Source of the DNA: Opitutus sp. GAS368
GTDB taxonomy: Bacteria > Verrucomicrobiota > Verrucomicrobiia > Opitutales > Opitutaceae
Length of the DNA: 34,974 bases
Assembly: GCA_945868215.1 (NCBI GenBank)
Contig: CAMBLN010000007.1
Location: 1 to 34,974, forward strand
Direction of reading: 5' to 3'
Shown here: piece after piece, positions 1 to 8,630 of the stretch
Layout: each line of letters starts with the position of its first letter
Numbering within the stretch: the first letter of the stretch is position 1
Position numbers and translations under genes: made by a program
The notes under the pieces: generated by a model
Seen by the model: only the letters and a program-made list of their open reading frames with translations
Databases searched by the model: none
Told to the model about the DNA's origin: nothing

Positions 1-1373
1 GCGCTGAGGCGTGCTTGGGAGAGTTTTAACTCAAATTCATCAAGCGTCTTAAGGCAGTTTGTAACGTAATAAGTTACAAGTTGGCTTTGTCCGGTGGCGT
101 GGTGGCGGCGGAGTTTGGCGACGGCGCGGGCGGCCTGGCGGATGAAGGACTCGCGGGCGGCGAGGTAGGCGTTGAGGGCGGCGCTGGCGGCGAAGGGGGC
201 GGGGAGGTTGGGCTTGGCGGCGAGGCGGGTGAAGAATTTGGCGCTGCGCTCGGCGCGGGCGGGGCCTTCGGGGCCGGCGAGGTTGTCCCAGCGATCGTGG
301 GTTTCCCATTTGGCGTAGCCGGCGAAAGCGTGTTCGTCGCAGGCGAGCGCGGCGCGGGCGGACTCGCGCGATCCGGCTTTGCCGAAGACGCGTTCGAAGC
401 CTTTCGAGAGCATGCCGGCGTGGTCGTCGATCTCGGGGTTGAGCCAGAGACAGGCGGCGGCGGCATCGACCACCATCGGCATTTCGAAGGCGAGGCGTTG
501 AGGCTCCCAACCTGTCATGAGGAAACCGCCGGCGTGCGTCTGGCGGCAGCGGCGCCACCAGGATTGGGCGTTGGCGAGGCGTTCGCCGAAGACGGGGAGC
601 GGTTCGTGGCGGAAACCGCCGTTCATGGGGCAGCCCCAGTATTCGATGCCTTGTTTCGCGAAGGCGGGGGCGAGGTTGTAGTCGGCGAAGTTGTGCAGCT
701 CCATGCGCGGGTGGCGCGGGAACGGATAATAATACCAGTCGTAGGCGATGAGGCCGCGCGGGAGTTGGGGAATCGCTTCGGGGAGGAGGGCGAGCATGTC
801 GGCCCAGAGGCCCATGCGGAGGCCGAGCGGTTGGATGAGCATGTGGAGACGGTTGACGTATCCAGAAAAATGCGACGCGAGTCCGATGCGTTTCACCTCG
901 GCGCGGGAGAGCGGATGTTTGCCGAGATGAAAAGATTCGTCGAGGCCGACGTGGACTTTGCCCGCGGTGCAGAACGGGGCCATGTCGCGCAGGAGTTTGT
1001 CGGCGACTTCGAGCGTGCGCGGGTGGAGGGGGCAGAGTTGTCCGCGGGGGAGCGGGGTGCCGTCTGGGGCGCGGAGCTCGTTGAGGTCGCGCAGACCGGG
1101 GGTTTTGATCAGGTATTGGGTGTGGCCGAGGAGGTTGACGATGGGGACGACCTTGATGCCGGCGCGGGTGGCGGCGCGGACGAGTTTTTCAAAATCGCGG
1201 GTGCTGTAGGCATCGGCGCGGGCGACTTCGGGGAGGCTCGGGTAGTGGACGGCGTCTTCGAGGTGAAGGTAGAGTTCCTGGTAGCCCCAGTCGGCATAGC
1301 GGGGGAGTTGGTCCAAGAGGAAACCGAGACGCTCGACCTGGCGGGCGAGGTCCCATTGGAAGGCGCGGATCAT
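1..1373 (-). CDS. Glycoside hydrolase family 20-like (beta-N-acetylhexosaminidase-type TIM barrel), C-terminus truncated by window edge
   Basis: Own translation of the minus strand from ATG at 1373 (MIRAFQWDLARQVERLGFLLDQLPRYADWGYQELYLHLEDAVHYPSLPEVARADAYSTRDFEKLVRAATRAGIKVVPIVNLLGHTQYL...GKVHVGLDESFHLGKHPLS...) is open to base 1. It is absent from the ORF track, which seems to require a stop. HVGLDE resembles the GH20 H-x-G-x-D-E catalytic signature. The start overlaps the upstream stop (ATGA). Confidence 0.75.
   Translation of the reverse strand, partial: MIRAFQWDLARQVERLGFLLDQLPRYADWGYQELYLHLEDAVHYPSLPEVARADAYSTRDFEKLVRAATRAGIKVVPIVNLLGHTQYLIKTPGLRDLNELRAPDGTPLPRGQLCPLHPRTLEVADKLLRDMAPFCTAGKVHVGLDESFHLGKHPLSRAEVKRIGLASHFSGYVNRLHMLIQPLGLRMGLWADMLALLPEAIPQLPRGLIAYDWYYYPFPRHPRMELHNFADYNLAPAFAKQGIEYWGCPMNGGFRHEPLPVFGERLANAQSWWRRCRQTHAGGFLMTGWEPQRLAFEMPMVVDAAAACLWLNPEIDDHAGMLSKGFERVFGKAGSRESARAALACDEHAFAGYAKWETHDRWDNLAGPEGPARAERSAKFFTRLAAKPNLPAPFAASAALNAYLAARESFIRQAARAVAKLRRHHATGQSQLVTYYVTNCLKTLDEFELKLSQARLS
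57..79. repeat. Palindrome copy GTTTGTAACGTAATAAGTTACAA inside the GH20-like gene, related to 24148..24172
   Basis: 19/23 identity to the other copy; the position-7 A-to-C change is matched by the symmetric T-to-G change. Confidence 0.75.
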
Positions 1374-3700
1374 GCCGAGGCGATGGGGAAGGGCGGGATG
1401 GTTTCGCCGCCGCCGCGGAGCCAGCGGCGGAAGGCGCGGAGTTCTTCGAGCGTGCCGACCACGAGGAGGTTGTCGCCGGCCTGGAGGGATTGGTTGCCGT
1501 CGGGGTTGATGATTTTTGTATCGTCGCGGTGGATACCCACGACGCGCACGCCGGTTTCGCGGGCGATCTGGAGTTGGGCGAGGGTTTTTCCGGCGTGGGG
1601 TCCGGCGGGGACGGCGTGGGTCTGAAGGATGGAGCCGTGGAATTCCTCGGCGGTTTCCTCGACGGTTTTGGTGGTGCCTTGGAGGAAGTCGCGGGCGGCG
1701 GCGAGGCCGTGGTCTTTGCCGAGGAGGAGCAGTTTATCGCCGGGATAGATGCGGAGGTCGGGGCCGGTGCGGGTGATGACGTAGCCGTTGCGTTCGACTT
1801 CGATGACGGAGCAGCCGAAGCGGGACGGGATGGCGAGTTGCGCGAGGTCGTGGCCGGCGTAGGCGGCATCGTCGGGCACGGTGTAGTCGTCGAGGCGCAT
1901 GTCCCAGCCTTCGAGGCCTTGATCGAGCGCGGTGCGGGCTTCGGTGCGGAGGCCGGCGGGGCGGTCGGGGTCTTCGCGGAGGACATCCTGCACGGAGGAT
2001 TGCCAGGTGCTGTGCCAGTAGACGAGGCGGCTGGAAAAGATGGCGACGACGACGAGGGCGGCGGCGGCGATGACGACCCAGCCCCAAGCGGGGAGGGCGT
2101 CGATGGGCAGGATGACGTAGAGCCAGTAGCCGAGAAGTACGGCGGAGAGCGCGCGGAGTCCGTTGTAGATGACGGGTGTAGGCAGACGCGTGCCCTGGCC
2201 GAGGCCCTCGGAAAGGATCATGACGATGGCCGTGACGTTGCGCCACAGGGCGACCAGCATCACGAGGATGATAAGGCCGATGACGCCCCAGAAAATGTAG
2301 TTGAGGCGGGCGGTTTCGATCCAGTCGGACGAGAACGATCCTTCGACAAACGACAGGATCTGTCCGGAGAAAATCAGCAGCCCGGTGGTGACGAGCATTT
2401 CGATGGCGATCTGCGGAATGCGGCTGCGGATGAGCTTCCAGGCGAGCGGGGAAGATTTGTCGTTTTGGGCCTGTTGGAGCCAGCCGTGGTAGGCTTCGAA
2501 GGCGCGGGTGAGCCAGTCGGGTTCGATGCGTTCGGCGAAGCGGAGGATGGGGGCGGCGTTGCGGTTGATGAGCGGGGTGGCGAGGACGGTGAGAATGGAG
2601 ACGCCGACGGCGAGCGGGTAGTAGTCTTTGGGCAGCACGGAGGTGGTGACGCCGAGCTGGGCGATGATGAAGGAGAATTCGCCGAGAGGCGTGAGCAGGA
2701 GGCCGGCGCGGCGGGCTTCGCGTGGGTGCGTGCCGCAGATGATCATGGCGAGTCCGCAGGCGACGGGGCGGCAGATCATCACGAAGACGAAGAGCCCGAG
2801 GATGAGCGGCCAGACGCCGAGCAGGAGTCGGGCGTCGATCATCATGCCGATGGACACGAAGAAGACGCTGCTGAAGAGGTCCCGCATGCCGGCGAAGGAT
2901 TTCTCCACGCCGACTTTCTGGGGCATTTCAGCGACGATGGCGCCGAGGAGGAAGGCGCCGAGGGCGAGGGAGTAGCCGGCTTTGGCGGCGAGGATGGAGA
3001 GAAGGAAGAGGACGCCCGCGACGATGATCGTCTGGAGTTCGGCGTCGGCGCGGGCTTCGAGGCGGCGGAGCAGGCGCGGGACAAAGAGAAGGCCGGCGCC
3101 TACGAGGAGGACGACGAAGGCGCTCATGGTGGCGAGGAGCGTGCCGACGTTGGCGCCGCCTCCTTCGGCGCCGCCGACTGTCTGGGCTGCGAGGATGGTA
3201 AGCATGACGACGGCGACGACGTCTTCCATCACGGTGATGCCGAGGGCGCGTTGGGCGGAGCCTTCGTGGGTGAGTTTGAGTTCGCTGACGATCTTGGCGA
3301 TGACGGCGGAACTGGAGACGACAAACATGCTCGCGATGAAGAGACTCTGCATCGAGGACCAGCCCATGAAGATGCCGAGGAGCTGGGTGAGGTTGAGCAT
3401 CAGGAACGCGCCGAGGCCCGTGGCGATGAGCGTAGGCAGGCCCATGCGGCCGAGCTTGGTGAGGCTCAGGCCGAGACCGATGGCGAACATGAGGAAGACG
3501 AGGCCGACCTGGGAGAGCGTCTGGATGCGCGCGACGTCGGTGACGAACGAGAACGGCGGCGTGTAGGGGCCGATGACGAGACCGGCGGCGAGGTAGCCGA
3601 CGATGACGGAGAGGCCGATGCGTTTGCAGAGCGCGCCGGCGAGACCGGCGGCGAGCAACACGATGGCGAGGTCTTGGATGAAATTAATGCCGTCGTCCAT
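1370..3700 (-). CDS. Kef-type monovalent cation:proton antiporter with C-terminal TrkA-C-like domains
   Basis: 776 aa; multiple TM segments typical of CPA2 (GLVFLMFAIGLGLSLTKLGRMG, SLALGAFLLGAIVAEMP, FFVSIGMMID) and C-terminal TrkA-C-like repeats (IYPGDKLLLLGK, LQAGDNLLVVGTLEELRAF). Confidence 0.88.
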   Translation of the reverse strand: MDDGINFIQDLAIVLLAAGLAGALCKRIGLSVIVGYLAAGLVIGPYTPPFSFVTDVARIQTLSQVGLVFLMFAIGLGLSLTKLGRMGLPTLIATGLGAFLMLNLTQLLGIFMGWSSMQSLFIASMFVVSSSAVIAKIVSELKLTHEGSAQRALGITVMEDVVAVVMLTILAAQTVGGAEGGGANVGTLLATMSAFVVLLVGAGLLFVPRLLRRLEARADAELQTIIVAGVLFLLSILAAKAGYSLALGAFLLGAIVAEMPQKVGVEKSFAGMRDLFSSVFFVSIGMMIDARLLLGVWPLILGLFVFVMICRPVACGLAMIICGTHPREARRAGLLLTPLGEFSFIIAQLGVTTSVLPKDYYPLAVGVSILTVLATPLINRNAAPILRFAERIEPDWLTRAFEAYHGWLQQAQNDKSSPLAWKLIRSRIPQIAIEMLVTTGLLIFSGQILSFVEGSFSSDWIETARLNYIFWGVIGLIILVMLVALWRNVTAIVMILSEGLGQGTRLPTPVIYNGLRALSAVLLGYWLYVILPIDALPAWGWVVIAAAALVVVAIFSSRLVYWHSTWQSSVQDVLREDPDRPAGLRTEARTALDQGLEGWDMRLDDYTVPDDAAYAGHDLAQLAIPSRFGCSVIEVERNGYVITRTGPDLRIYPGDKLLLLGKDHGLAAARDFLQGTTKTVEETAEEFHGSILQTHAVPAGPHAGKTLAQLQIARETGVRVVGIHRDDTKIINPDGNQSLQAGDNLLVVGTLEELRAFRRWLRGGGETIPPFPIASA

Positions 3701-3854
3701 GGGTGAGAGTGAAGGCAGGAGCGGCGGCGGGTGTTGTCAACGCGCGGGGAAGGACGGGTGCGAAAAAGCCCGGCGCGGATGAGGCGGCGGGCTCGGGGAG
3801 GGGGCAAACTGCGGACAGCCTCGATACCTCGGCTGCTACGGGGAGGAAGAAAGT

Positions 3855-4802
3855 TTAGCCGCGTTTTTGGGCGATGAGTTGTTCGAGTTTGACGATGTCG
3901 GCGGAGAAGAGACGGATGCCTTCGGCGGTTTTTTCGGTGGCCATCGGGTCTTCGTTGAGGGCGAAGCGGAAGGCGGCTTCGTTGAAGGTGGCTTTCTTGA
4001 GGTCGGCGGACGCGGCGGCGGCGGGGTCGAGCTTGCGGACGAGGGGGGCGTCGGAGGCTTTGAGCTCGGCGAGGAGCGCGGGGGCGATGGTGAGGAGATC
4101 GCAGCCGGCGAGCTCGACGATCTCGCCGGTGTTGCGGAAGGAGGCACCCATGACCTCGGTCTTGTAGCCGAATTTTTTGTAGTAGGTGTAGATCTGCGTG
4201 ACGGAGATCACGCCGGGGTCGGCGGCGCCGGCGAAGTTGGCGGTGGGGTTCCTGGCCTTGTGCCAGTCGAGGATGCGTCCGACGAAAGGAGAAATGAGGG
4301 TGATGCCGGCCTCGGCGCAGGCGACGGCCTGGGCGAATGAGAAGAGGAGGGTGAGATTACAGTGAATCCCCTGCTTTTCGAGGATCTCGGCGGCCTTGAT
4401 ACCTTCCCACGTCGAGGCAATTTTGATGAGCACGCGTTCGCGGCCGATGCCGGACTTTTCGTAGAGTGCGATGATCTCAAGGGCCTTGGCCACGGTGGCG
4501 TCGGTGTCGAAGGAGAGGCGGGCGTCCACTTCGGAGGAGACGCGGCCGGGGACGATTTTGAGGATTTCGAGACCGAAGACGACGAGCAGGCGGTCGATGA
4601 CGGTGGGGAGCGAGGCGGAAGGTCCGGCGTCGGCGATGGCTTGGTCGAGGAGAGCGGCGTAGGCGGGCATCGTGGCGGCCTTGAGGATGAGCGACGGATT
4701 GGTGGTGGCGTCGCGCGGGGAGAACTCCTTCATGGAGGCGAAGTCGCCGGTGTCGGCGACCACAACGGTGAGCTGCTTCAGTTGGTCGAGTTGGTTGGGC
4801 AT
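3855..4802 (-). CDS. tal: Transaldolase
   Basis: [43 protein letters not shown]...[58 protein letters not shown] is classical transaldolase. Confidence 0.97.
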   Translation of the reverse strand: MPNQLDQLKQLTVVVADTGDFASMKEFSPRDATTNPSLILKAATMPAYAALLDQAIADAGPSASLPTVIDRLLVVFGLEILKIVPGRVSSEVDARLSFDTDATVAKALEIIALYEKSGIGRERVLIKIASTWEGIKAAEILEKQGIHCNLTLLFSFAQAVACAEAGITLISPFVGRILDWHKARNPTANFAGAADPGVISVTQIYTYYKKFGYKTEVMGASFRNTGEIVELAGCDLLTIAPALLAELKASDAPLVRKLDPAAAASADLKKATFNEAAFRFALNEDPMATEKTAEGIRLFSADIVKLEQLIAQKRG

Positions 4803-4849
4803 GGGTTAAAGTGTGAAGATGTTGATGTAAGCGACTTGTGGGGGTGATG

Positions 4850-6253
4850 TCACGATCTGTGCATACCGGACATGGTTAAATAATTTCTTAACCAGATAAG
4901 TGCGGTTTCTTCATCGTGAAAAGCGCCATCCAGCTGGAGCTCAAAGGCGGTGGCGAGGATTTCGGTGAAATGGGGGCCGGGTTTTTGGCCGAGTGCGATG
5001 AGGTGGCGACCGAACAAAATGGGACGCGGCGGGGACTGGCGTATCGAAAGTTGGTGGGCGCGGGTGCGAAGTTTTTCGATCAGGACAAGCGTTTCCGATC
5101 CGTTCAAGGGCGGGCGACCGAGGCTGTCGGCGATCATGACCGCGCAGAGATCGTCGATGGTGGAGGGGAAGAGCTTGCGTGCGAGCCGACGGATATGGGT
5201 GTCGCTGAAATCCCCTCCGCCATGGTGGTGGGCGAGGTGGAGCACCACCAGAGGACGCACGCACTCTATAATAGTGTGGGGGGCGCCGATGCGTTGAAGG
5301 AACGCATCGGCAATCGGCCTGCCTGCAGCCTCATGCCCGAGACTTCTCCAGCGCATACGCCCTTGATGTTCGCTTTGGCGGGTCGTGGAGGGTTTGCCCA
5401 CATCGTGGGTGAGGGTGGCGAACATCAGCATTCGCCGTCGGGAGGACGGAGCTTCCTGCCAGGCGGGTAACCGCACCAAGGCATCGCAGCAGTGCTGGGT
5501 ATGGGTGAAGACATCGCCTTCAGGATGCCAATCAGGGTCTTGCGGACATCCGCGCAGGGCGGCGAGTTCAGGGAAGTGCATCAACCAGCCGGTTTCTTCG
5601 AGCACGGCCAGTCCGCGGGAAGGGTGTGCGGACTGGTATGCCCACTTATCCCACTCGCCCCAGACGCGTTCGACGGGAAGTTCATTGAAAGTTGCCGTCA
5701 TCGCTCGGCACAACGCGGCGGTTTCCGGTGCCAAGGTAAGGTTGAATCGCCCGGCGAATTGAAAGGCCCGTAGCACCCGCAGGGGGTCTTCGACAAAAGC
5801 CGGACTGGTGTGGCGTAAAATACGTTTTTCCAAGTCAACCCGTCCGCCGTGAGGATCAAAAATGTCGCGGGTAAAGGGATCGAAGGTGATCGAGTTAATC
5901 GTGAAGTCGCGGCGGGCGGCGGCATCGCTATCATTCAGGTCGGGATCAGGGGTGACGGCGAAACCGCGGTGGCCGGCCCCTCGCTTGGATTCCCGGCGAG
6001 GCAGGCTGAAATCGTAGTCCGTGGAACCGAGTCGAAGTTTGATCACCCCAAAGCTGCGCCCGACTACATCCGTGGACCCAAACGGGGCCAATAAGGCCTG
6101 TAAATCGTCAAAATCGATGCCCTGAACCTCAATATCGAAGTCTTTGGGGGTTAATCCGAGCAACCAGTCGCGCACGCAACCACCCGCCAAACGGGGGCGG
6201 GCAACCGGCCGTATAGCCTTAAGCACGTGCTGAAGCGGCGCCGGAATATCCAT
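4850..6253 (-). CDS. CCA-adding enzyme / poly(A) polymerase family nucleotidyltransferase with HD domain
   Basis: GGCVRDWLLG, DFDIEVQG, RRESKRGAGHRGF, RRDFTINS (class II nucleotidyltransferase motifs) and an HD motif, THDVGKPSTT. Confidence 0.92.
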   Translation of the reverse strand: MDIPAPLQHVLKAIRPVARPRLAGGCVRDWLLGLTPKDFDIEVQGIDFDDLQALLAPFGSTDVVGRSFGVIKLRLGSTDYDFSLPRRESKRGAGHRGFAVTPDPDLNDSDAAARRDFTINSITFDPFTRDIFDPHGGRVDLEKRILRHTSPAFVEDPLRVLRAFQFAGRFNLTLAPETAALCRAMTATFNELPVERVWGEWDKWAYQSAHPSRGLAVLEETGWLMHFPELAALRGCPQDPDWHPEGDVFTHTQHCCDALVRLPAWQEAPSSRRRMLMFATLTHDVGKPSTTRQSEHQGRMRWRSLGHEAAGRPIADAFLQRIGAPHTIIECVRPLVVLHLAHHHGGGDFSDTHIRRLARKLFPSTIDDLCAVMIADSLGRPPLNGSETLVLIEKLRTRAHQLSIRQSPPRPILFGRHLIALGQKPGPHFTEILATAFELQLDGAFHDEETALIWLRNYLTMSGMHRS

Positions 6254-6266
6254 GGGTGAGGCTGAT

Positions 6267-6656
6267 TTAAGCCTTTGGGGTCATTTTAAAGGCCCCGACA
6301 CCGATCCAAATCCATCCGCTAATAAGAAAAAGCCCACCTAGTGGTGTGATGGGGCCGAGGAACTTCGGACCGCCGAGAGCCAGTCCGTAGAGTGACCCTG
6401 AAAAGAGCACACTTCCTACGATCCATGATTGGGCTGCACGTATGAACCACGCCCTCGCAGCGGCCGGCGGTTCACACTGCGGCATGCCCACCGTGAGGAG
6501 CGCGAGAGCATGAATGAGATTGTATAACACTGCTGTATTCCAGGTGGATAGCATGTTGTTTGCCGTTAGTGATTCCTTGAGGCCGTGGGCACCGAATGCA
6601 CCTGCACCCACGGCGGTTGCTCCGGCCAAACTCGCTGCCACCAGGAATTTTCTCAT
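6267..6656 (-). CDS. DUF423 family membrane protein
   Basis: Small TM protein: GAGAFGAHGLKESL...WNTAVLYNLIHALALL...GSLYGLAL...ITPLGGLFLISGW. Confidence 0.85.
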   Translation of the reverse strand: MRKFLVAASLAGATAVGAGAFGAHGLKESLTANNMLSTWNTAVLYNLIHALALLTVGMPQCEPPAAARAWFIRAAQSWIVGSVLFSGSLYGLALGGPKFLGPITPLGGLFLISGWIWIGVGAFKMTPKA

Positions 6657-6845
6657 GGCTGCAACATAGATCAGATGACGGGCAGCGGGGACAGTCTTTT
6701 GGCGTGCAGTCGGGAATTCACCCGAATGTAACCGCGTTCGGACGGGGTGAGTATTGACTTGAAGTATTGCTAGTAATTCTTTGCATACCTCGGCCGGACC
6801 CTAACCCGGCACAGACAGAACTACAAAACTACAGAACTACTACAC

Positions 6846-7538
6846 ATGAAAAAGACGATCCTCGCGCTCGCTGCTATCGCCGCCTGCGTGTCCGCCTCCG
6901 CTCAAGACGCTGCCAAGACCTCCGCTCTGGCCGTTACCCTTGATACCACGTATGTTAGCGATTACGTTTTCCGCGGCCAAAAGGTTGCGGATGCGTCCAT
7001 CCAGCCCTCCGTTGAAGCCTCCTACGGTGACTTCTACGCCGGTATCTGGTATTCCGATGCCCTCAGCAACAAGGTTGGCCCCCTGGCCTTCGACTCCGAG
7101 GCTGACCTCTATGCCGGTTACAACCTCGCCATCAACGAGACCTTCTCGGCTGATTTCGGCGTGACCCGCTACACCTACAGCGGCGGCAGCCAGAGCGACA
7201 CCACCGAGGCTTTCGGCGGCATCAAGGCCGACGTTCTCCTCAGCCCCAGCGCCTACTACTACTACGACTTCGACCTCGAGACCTCCACCTACGTTCTCTC
7301 TGTCGGTCACTCCGTGCCCGTCGCGAAGCTCGGCGTCTCCGTTGATTTCTCCGGTTCCTTTGGTTACGTCCAGATCCCTGGCGCTGACTACAGCTACTGG
7401 GGCGTCGGCGCTGCCGTTCCCTACAAGCTGAGCGACACCGCCACCCTCACCGGTGCGGTCAACTACACCCACAACGACATCAGCTCCCTTATTCAGGATC
7501 AGGTCGTTTTCTCGGTTGGTCTCTCCGTCGGCTTCTAA
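6846..7538 (+). CDS. Predicted outer-membrane beta-barrel protein, gcw_chp (TIGR02001)-like
   Basis: Signal peptide MKKTILALAAIAACVSASAQ, then VTLDTTYVSDYVFRGQKVADASIQPSVEASYGDFYAGIWYSD and a terminal aromatic (SVGLSVGF). Confidence 0.75.
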   Translation: MKKTILALAAIAACVSASAQDAAKTSALAVTLDTTYVSDYVFRGQKVADASIQPSVEASYGDFYAGIWYSDALSNKVGPLAFDSEADLYAGYNLAINETFSADFGVTRYTYSGGSQSDTTEAFGGIKADVLLSPSAYYYYDFDLETSTYVLSVGHSVPVAKLGVSVDFSGSFGYVQIPGADYSYWGVGAAVPYKLSDTATLTGAVNYTHNDISSLIQDQVVFSVGLSVGF

Positions 7539-7571
7539 GCTGACTCGGACGATTGTCTGATACACTTCAAG

Positions 7572-7606
7572 GCCCGCTCCGCTTTATTGCGGGGCGGGCT
7601 TTTTTA
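7572..7606 (+). terminator. Rho-independent terminator after the gcw_chp-like gene
   Basis: GCCCGCTCCGC-tttatt-GCGGGGCGGGC hairpin followed by TTTTTT. Confidence 0.9.
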
Positions 7607-7669
7607 TTCACAACCGAAAAGAGGGGTTGACACCACTCTCGCTAACCTACCGAATCCGCCTCTTTTCTC

Positions 7670-8098
7670 ATGAAAACGTTCCTCGCCAAAAAAGAGACCG
7701 TGCAACCCAAGTGGCATCTTATCGATGCCGAGGGCGTGGTCCTTGGCCGTCTCGCGGTCAAAGCAGCCAACCTCATCCGCGGCCGCCATAAAGCTTCCTA
7801 CACTCCGAGCGTCGATACCGGCGACTTCGTTGTCATCATCAACGCCGAGAAGGTTGTTCTGACCGGCAAAAAAGAAGAGCAGAACAAGTATATGTTCTTC
7901 TCGGGCTTCGTCGGTGGCGAGAGCTACAAGACCATGCAGCAGATGCGTGAGAAGAACCCCGCCTTCATCATCGAGCACGCCGTCAAAGGCATGCTTCCCA
8001 AGAACCGCATCGCGCGCACCATGCTCACCAAGCTCCGCGTGTTCGCCGGTCCGACCCACACCCACGAGGCCCAGAGCCCCGTCAAGACCACCGTCTGA
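7670..8098 (+). CDS. rplM: 50S ribosomal protein L13
   Basis: WHLIDAEGVVLGRLAVKAANLIRGRHKASYTPSVDTGDFVVIINAEKVVLTGKK...MLPKNRIARTMLTKLRVFAGPTHTHEAQ. Confidence 0.97.
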   Translation: MKTFLAKKETVQPKWHLIDAEGVVLGRLAVKAANLIRGRHKASYTPSVDTGDFVVIINAEKVVLTGKKEEQNKYMFFSGFVGGESYKTMQQMREKNPAFIIEHAVKGMLPKNRIARTMLTKLRVFAGPTHTHEAQSPVKTTV

Positions 8099-8103
8099 TA
8101 ACC

Positions 8104-8502
8104 ATGAGCGCTGAAAAGACCATTTTCCTCGGCACCGGCCGCCGTAAGACCTCGACCGCCCGCGTCCGCCTCTCCGAAGGCACCGGCAAGCTCACCGCCA
8201 ACGGCAGTGACTTCGACACCTACTTCTCCCACGAGAATTTCTCCAAGCAGGCGTTCCGCCCGCTGCTGACTGTCGAGCTGAAGGACAAGGTTGACGTTGA
8301 CGTCAACGTGTCCGGCGGCGGTGTCACCGGTCAGGCCGGCGCGACCGCCCACGGCATCGCCCGCGCCCTCCAGAAGCTCAATCCCGAGCTCCGCGCCGCC
8401 CTCAAGAAGGCCGGCCACCTCAAGCGCGACCCGCGCGAAAAAGAGCGCAAGAAGCCCGGCCAGCCCGGCGCCCGCAAGCGTTTCCAGTTCTCGAAGCGCT
8501 AA
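8104..8502 (+). CDS. rpsI: 30S ribosomal protein S9
   Basis: FLGTGRRKTSTARVRLSEGTGK...GGGVTGQAGATAHGIARAL...GHLKRDPREKERKKPGQPGARKRFQFSKR. Confidence 0.97.
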   Translation: MSAEKTIFLGTGRRKTSTARVRLSEGTGKLTANGSDFDTYFSHENFSKQAFRPLLTVELKDKVDVDVNVSGGGVTGQAGATAHGIARALQKLNPELRAALKKAGHLKRDPREKERKKPGQPGARKRFQFSKR

Positions 8503-8525
8503 GCTGTCAGTAACGTTTTCAAACC

Positions 8526-8557
8526 AAAGCCGCCCTTCGCGAGAGGGCGGCTTTTTT
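8526..8557 (+). terminator. Rho-independent terminator after rpsI
   Basis: AAAGCCGCCCT-tcgcgag-AGGGCGGCTTTTTT. Confidence 0.92.
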
Positions 8558-8572
8558 GTGTCCGCAATTTGG

Positions 8573-8606
8573 ATACAAAAAGCGGAGACCTGCGAAGGTC
8601 TCCGCT
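8573..8606 (-). terminator. Rho-independent terminator for argJ (minus strand)
   Basis: AGCGGAGACC-tgcgaa-GGTCTCCGCT, perfect 10-bp arms; minus-strand tail TTTTTGT. Confidence 0.88.
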
Positions 8607-8630
8607 TGAGGCGGCGGATTTGCGTCGGGA

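Noticed and set aside
57-79. Interpretation of the palindrome as a ParB parS site
   Set aside because: The sequence does not match the TGTTTCACGTGAAACA-type parS consensus; only general palindromicity is shared.
81-1625. 514-aa plus-strand ORF at the left edge
   Set aside because: Antisense of the GH20-like minus-strand frame; no recognisable domain and biased composition.
1490-3706. 738-aa plus-strand ORF opposite the antiporter gene
   Set aside because: Composition is Asp/Glu/Gly-rich low complexity, typical of antisense readthrough of a GC-rich gene; the minus strand encodes a clear membrane transporter.
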